DNA from: Akkermansiaceae bacterium | GTDB lineage: Bacteria > Verrucomicrobiota > Verrucomicrobiia > Verrucomicrobiales > Akkermansiaceae | Length of the DNA: 13,906 nucleotides | Assembly: GCA_023301335.1 (NCBI GenBank) | Contig: JALZVA010000215.1 | Coordinates: forward strand, 1-13,906 | Direction of reading: 5' to 3' | Shown here: positions 12,678-13,906 of the stretch, piece after piece | Numbering within the stretch: the stretch's first letter is position 1 | Layout of the letters: each line of letters starts with the position of its first letter | Program-made: the position numbers and the translations under genes | The notes under the pieces: generated by a model | What the model saw: the letters and a program-made list of their open reading frames with translations, nothing else | The model's database searches: none | What the model was told of the DNA's origin: nothing

Positions 12678-13823
12678 CTAGCTGTTAAATTGTTCAATAA
12701 GCTCTGCGAATTCCTCGAAGAAATAGGTCGCGTCATTAGGGCCTGGAGCAGCTTCAGGGTGATACTGCACAGAGAAAGCGGGGAAGGTCTTATGGCGAAA
12801 ACCTTCAACGGTGTCGTCATTGAGATTCGTATGAGTGATTTCTACATCATCTGGAAGAGACTCTGGATCTGTAGCAAAACCATGATTCTGTGCAGTGATG
12901 GAAACTTTGCCATTACGCAGGTCCTTGACGGGCTGGTTTCCTCCACGGTGGCCAAATTTTAGCTTGTAGGTGGAACCTCCAAAAGCATGGGTAAGGATTT
13001 GATGACCAAGGCAGATGCCAAAGATAGGCTTTTTCCCAAGGAGCTTTTTCACTTCTGTGTGGATATAATCCAGAGCAGCAGGATCTCCCGGGCCATTGGA
13101 TAAAAAGATTCCGTCAGGGTTTAAGGCGAGTACTTCTTCTGCACTGGTGCGAGAGTTAACCAGTGTAATGTCAAACCCTGCACGTCTCATGTGGCGTAAA
13201 ATGTTGAATTTTACACCAAAATCAAAGGCAACGAGTTTATACTTCGCTTCAGGAAGTTCTTCATCGTAGTAGCCTTTACGTCCCTGTGAAGGGGAAGGGA
13301 TATTCCATAGGCGGGATTCACCTTCCCATTTGTATGTTTTCTCAGTGGAAACCTCTTGGACGAAATCTGAACCCTCCATTGGCGCAGAGTCCTTCGCTGC
13401 TTGCACTGCCTCTTCCGGGGAAAGTTCAGTAGAGATGCAGGAACGCATGGAGCCAGAGGTCCTGAGGTGCTTGGTTAAAGCTCTGGTATCGACTCCCTGG
13501 ATACCTAGGATCTTGTGCTCAGAGAAGTAAGAAGCGAGATCTTGATTAGATCTGAAATTAGAGGCAATAGGTGAAAGCTCTTCGATCACAAGTCCTCTAA
13601 TTTGAGGACCTTGAGACTCATTATCTTCTTCTGTGATACCATAGTTACCGATCATCGTGTAAGTCATCGTAACGATCTGACCTCTATAAGAGGGATCGGT
13701 GATGATCTCTTGATAGCCTGTCATGGAAGTGTTAAAGCAGACTTCTCCAGTGGTGGTGCCACTGTGGCCAAATGCTTCACCTTCAAAGGTCCTTCCGTCT
13801 TCAAGTGCGAGTATTGCTTTCAT
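12678..13823 (-). CDS. carA: Carbamoyl-phosphate synthase small (glutaminase) subunit
   Basis: Releases ammonia from glutamine for the large subunit CarB, which makes carbamoyl phosphate for pyrimidines and arginine. The N-terminal small-subunit domain (1-150) begins MKAILALEDGRTFEGEAFG and contains CFNTSMTGYQEIITDPSYRGQ and GVDTRALTKHLR. The class I glutamine amidotransferase domain (about 195-381) contains FLSNGPGDPAA, GICLGHQ with nucleophile C271, AQNHGFA, and VQYHPEAAPGP with H355 and E357, completing the triad. Length 381 matches the E. coli protein (382). carB is not in the window; on this strand purA follows. The start at ATG 13823 fits the family N terminus and lies about 18 bp after a good promoter -10 box. 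Confidence 0.97.
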   Translation of the reverse strand: MKAILALEDGRTFEGEAFGHSGTTTGEVCFNTSMTGYQEIITDPSYRGQIVTMTYTMIGNYGITEEDNESQGPQIRGLVIEELSPIASNFRSNQDLASYFSEHKILGIQGVDTRALTKHLRTSGSMRSCISTELSPEEAVQAAKDSAPMEGSDFVQEVSTEKTYKWEGESRLWNIPSPSQGRKGYYDEELPEAKYKLVAFDFGVKFNILRHMRRAGFDITLVNSRTSAEEVLALNPDGIFLSNGPGDPAALDYIHTEVKKLLGKKPIFGICLGHQILTHAFGGSTYKLKFGHRGGNQPVKDLRNGKVSITAQNHGFATDPESLPDDVEITHTNLNDDTVEGFRHKTFPAFSVQYHPEAAPGPNDATYFFEEFAELIEQFNS

Positions 13824-13840
13824 AGGATTACCGAATGCGG

Positions 13841-13869
13841 AAAGTATGGGTTCTTATTCAGGCTTGCAA
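13841..13869 (-). promoter_or_regulatory. Candidate promoter of carA-purA
   Basis: On the minus strand TTGCAA (13869-13864), exactly 17 bp and TACTTT (13846-13841) precede the carA ATG at 13823. The predicted leader is only about 11 nt, leaving no room for an attenuator or a riboswitch. The remaining DNA to the window end shows no coding feature. Confidence 0.5.
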
Positions 13870-13906
13870 GTAGGAACTGACGATTATCATCGAAAATGTC
13901 ATGATC

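Noticed and set aside
12690..13880. Several plus-strand open frames opposite carA
   Set aside because: They are antisense to carA, whose domains and catalytic residues are complete; no motif or start signal supports them.
1..13906. CRISPR arrays, insertion sequences, tRNA or rRNA genes
   Set aside because: I saw no regularly spaced repeats, no terminal inverted repeats with a transposase, and no tRNA- or rRNA-like sequence on reading both strands.

Overview
The window looks like chromosomal DNA from a Gram-negative bacterium of the Verrucomicrobiota (Rubritalea/Akkermansia-like Verrucomicrobiales is my best guess). This rests on three things: the protein flavour (829-residue FtsH with a very large periplasmic region, a secreted Met-rich protein resembling DUF6263, a ferritin-like DUF455 protein), moderate G+C, and a complete lack of Shine-Dalgarno sequences in front of the genes. 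The phylum call is inference. Nothing looks like a phage, transposon, plasmid or CRISPR locus.

Layout. (1) 1-2017, minus strand: a housekeeping XerD-type recombinase gene followed by a ferritin-like DUF455 protein that runs off the left edge and is entering what looks like a second domain. (2) 2128-4676, plus: ftsH with its own terminator. (3) 4711-6906, plus: folE2, an unrecognised 143-residue protein, and trhO. (4) 6913-7950, minus: a histone-deacetylase-family protein closest to eukaryotic class IV HDAC11, carrying a lipoprotein signal peptide. (5) 7951-8238: a 288-bp divergent intergenic region rich in inverted repeats and candidate promoters. (6) 8239-9174, plus: an LsrF-type class I aldolase/thiolase with very biased codon use, ended by a strong terminator. 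(7) 9302-11287, plus: a class II fructose-bisphosphate aldolase and an exported Met-rich protein with a terminator. (8) 11308-13869, minus: carA then purA, with a good promoter before carA and a terminator after purA.

How the genes fit together. Most are core housekeeping: chromosome dimer resolution, membrane proteolysis, pterin synthesis, wobble-uridine hydroxylation, glycolysis/gluconeogenesis, purine and pyrimidine synthesis. The points of real interest are the predicted surface or periplasmic HDAC11-like lipoprotein, the orphan LsrF homologue without the other lsr genes in view, the DUF455 protein that seems fused to a pre-ATP-grasp-like region, and the structured intergenic DNA between the HDAC and LsrF genes. 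I see no obvious multi-gene undescribed system; the HDAC lipoprotein is the best single lead.
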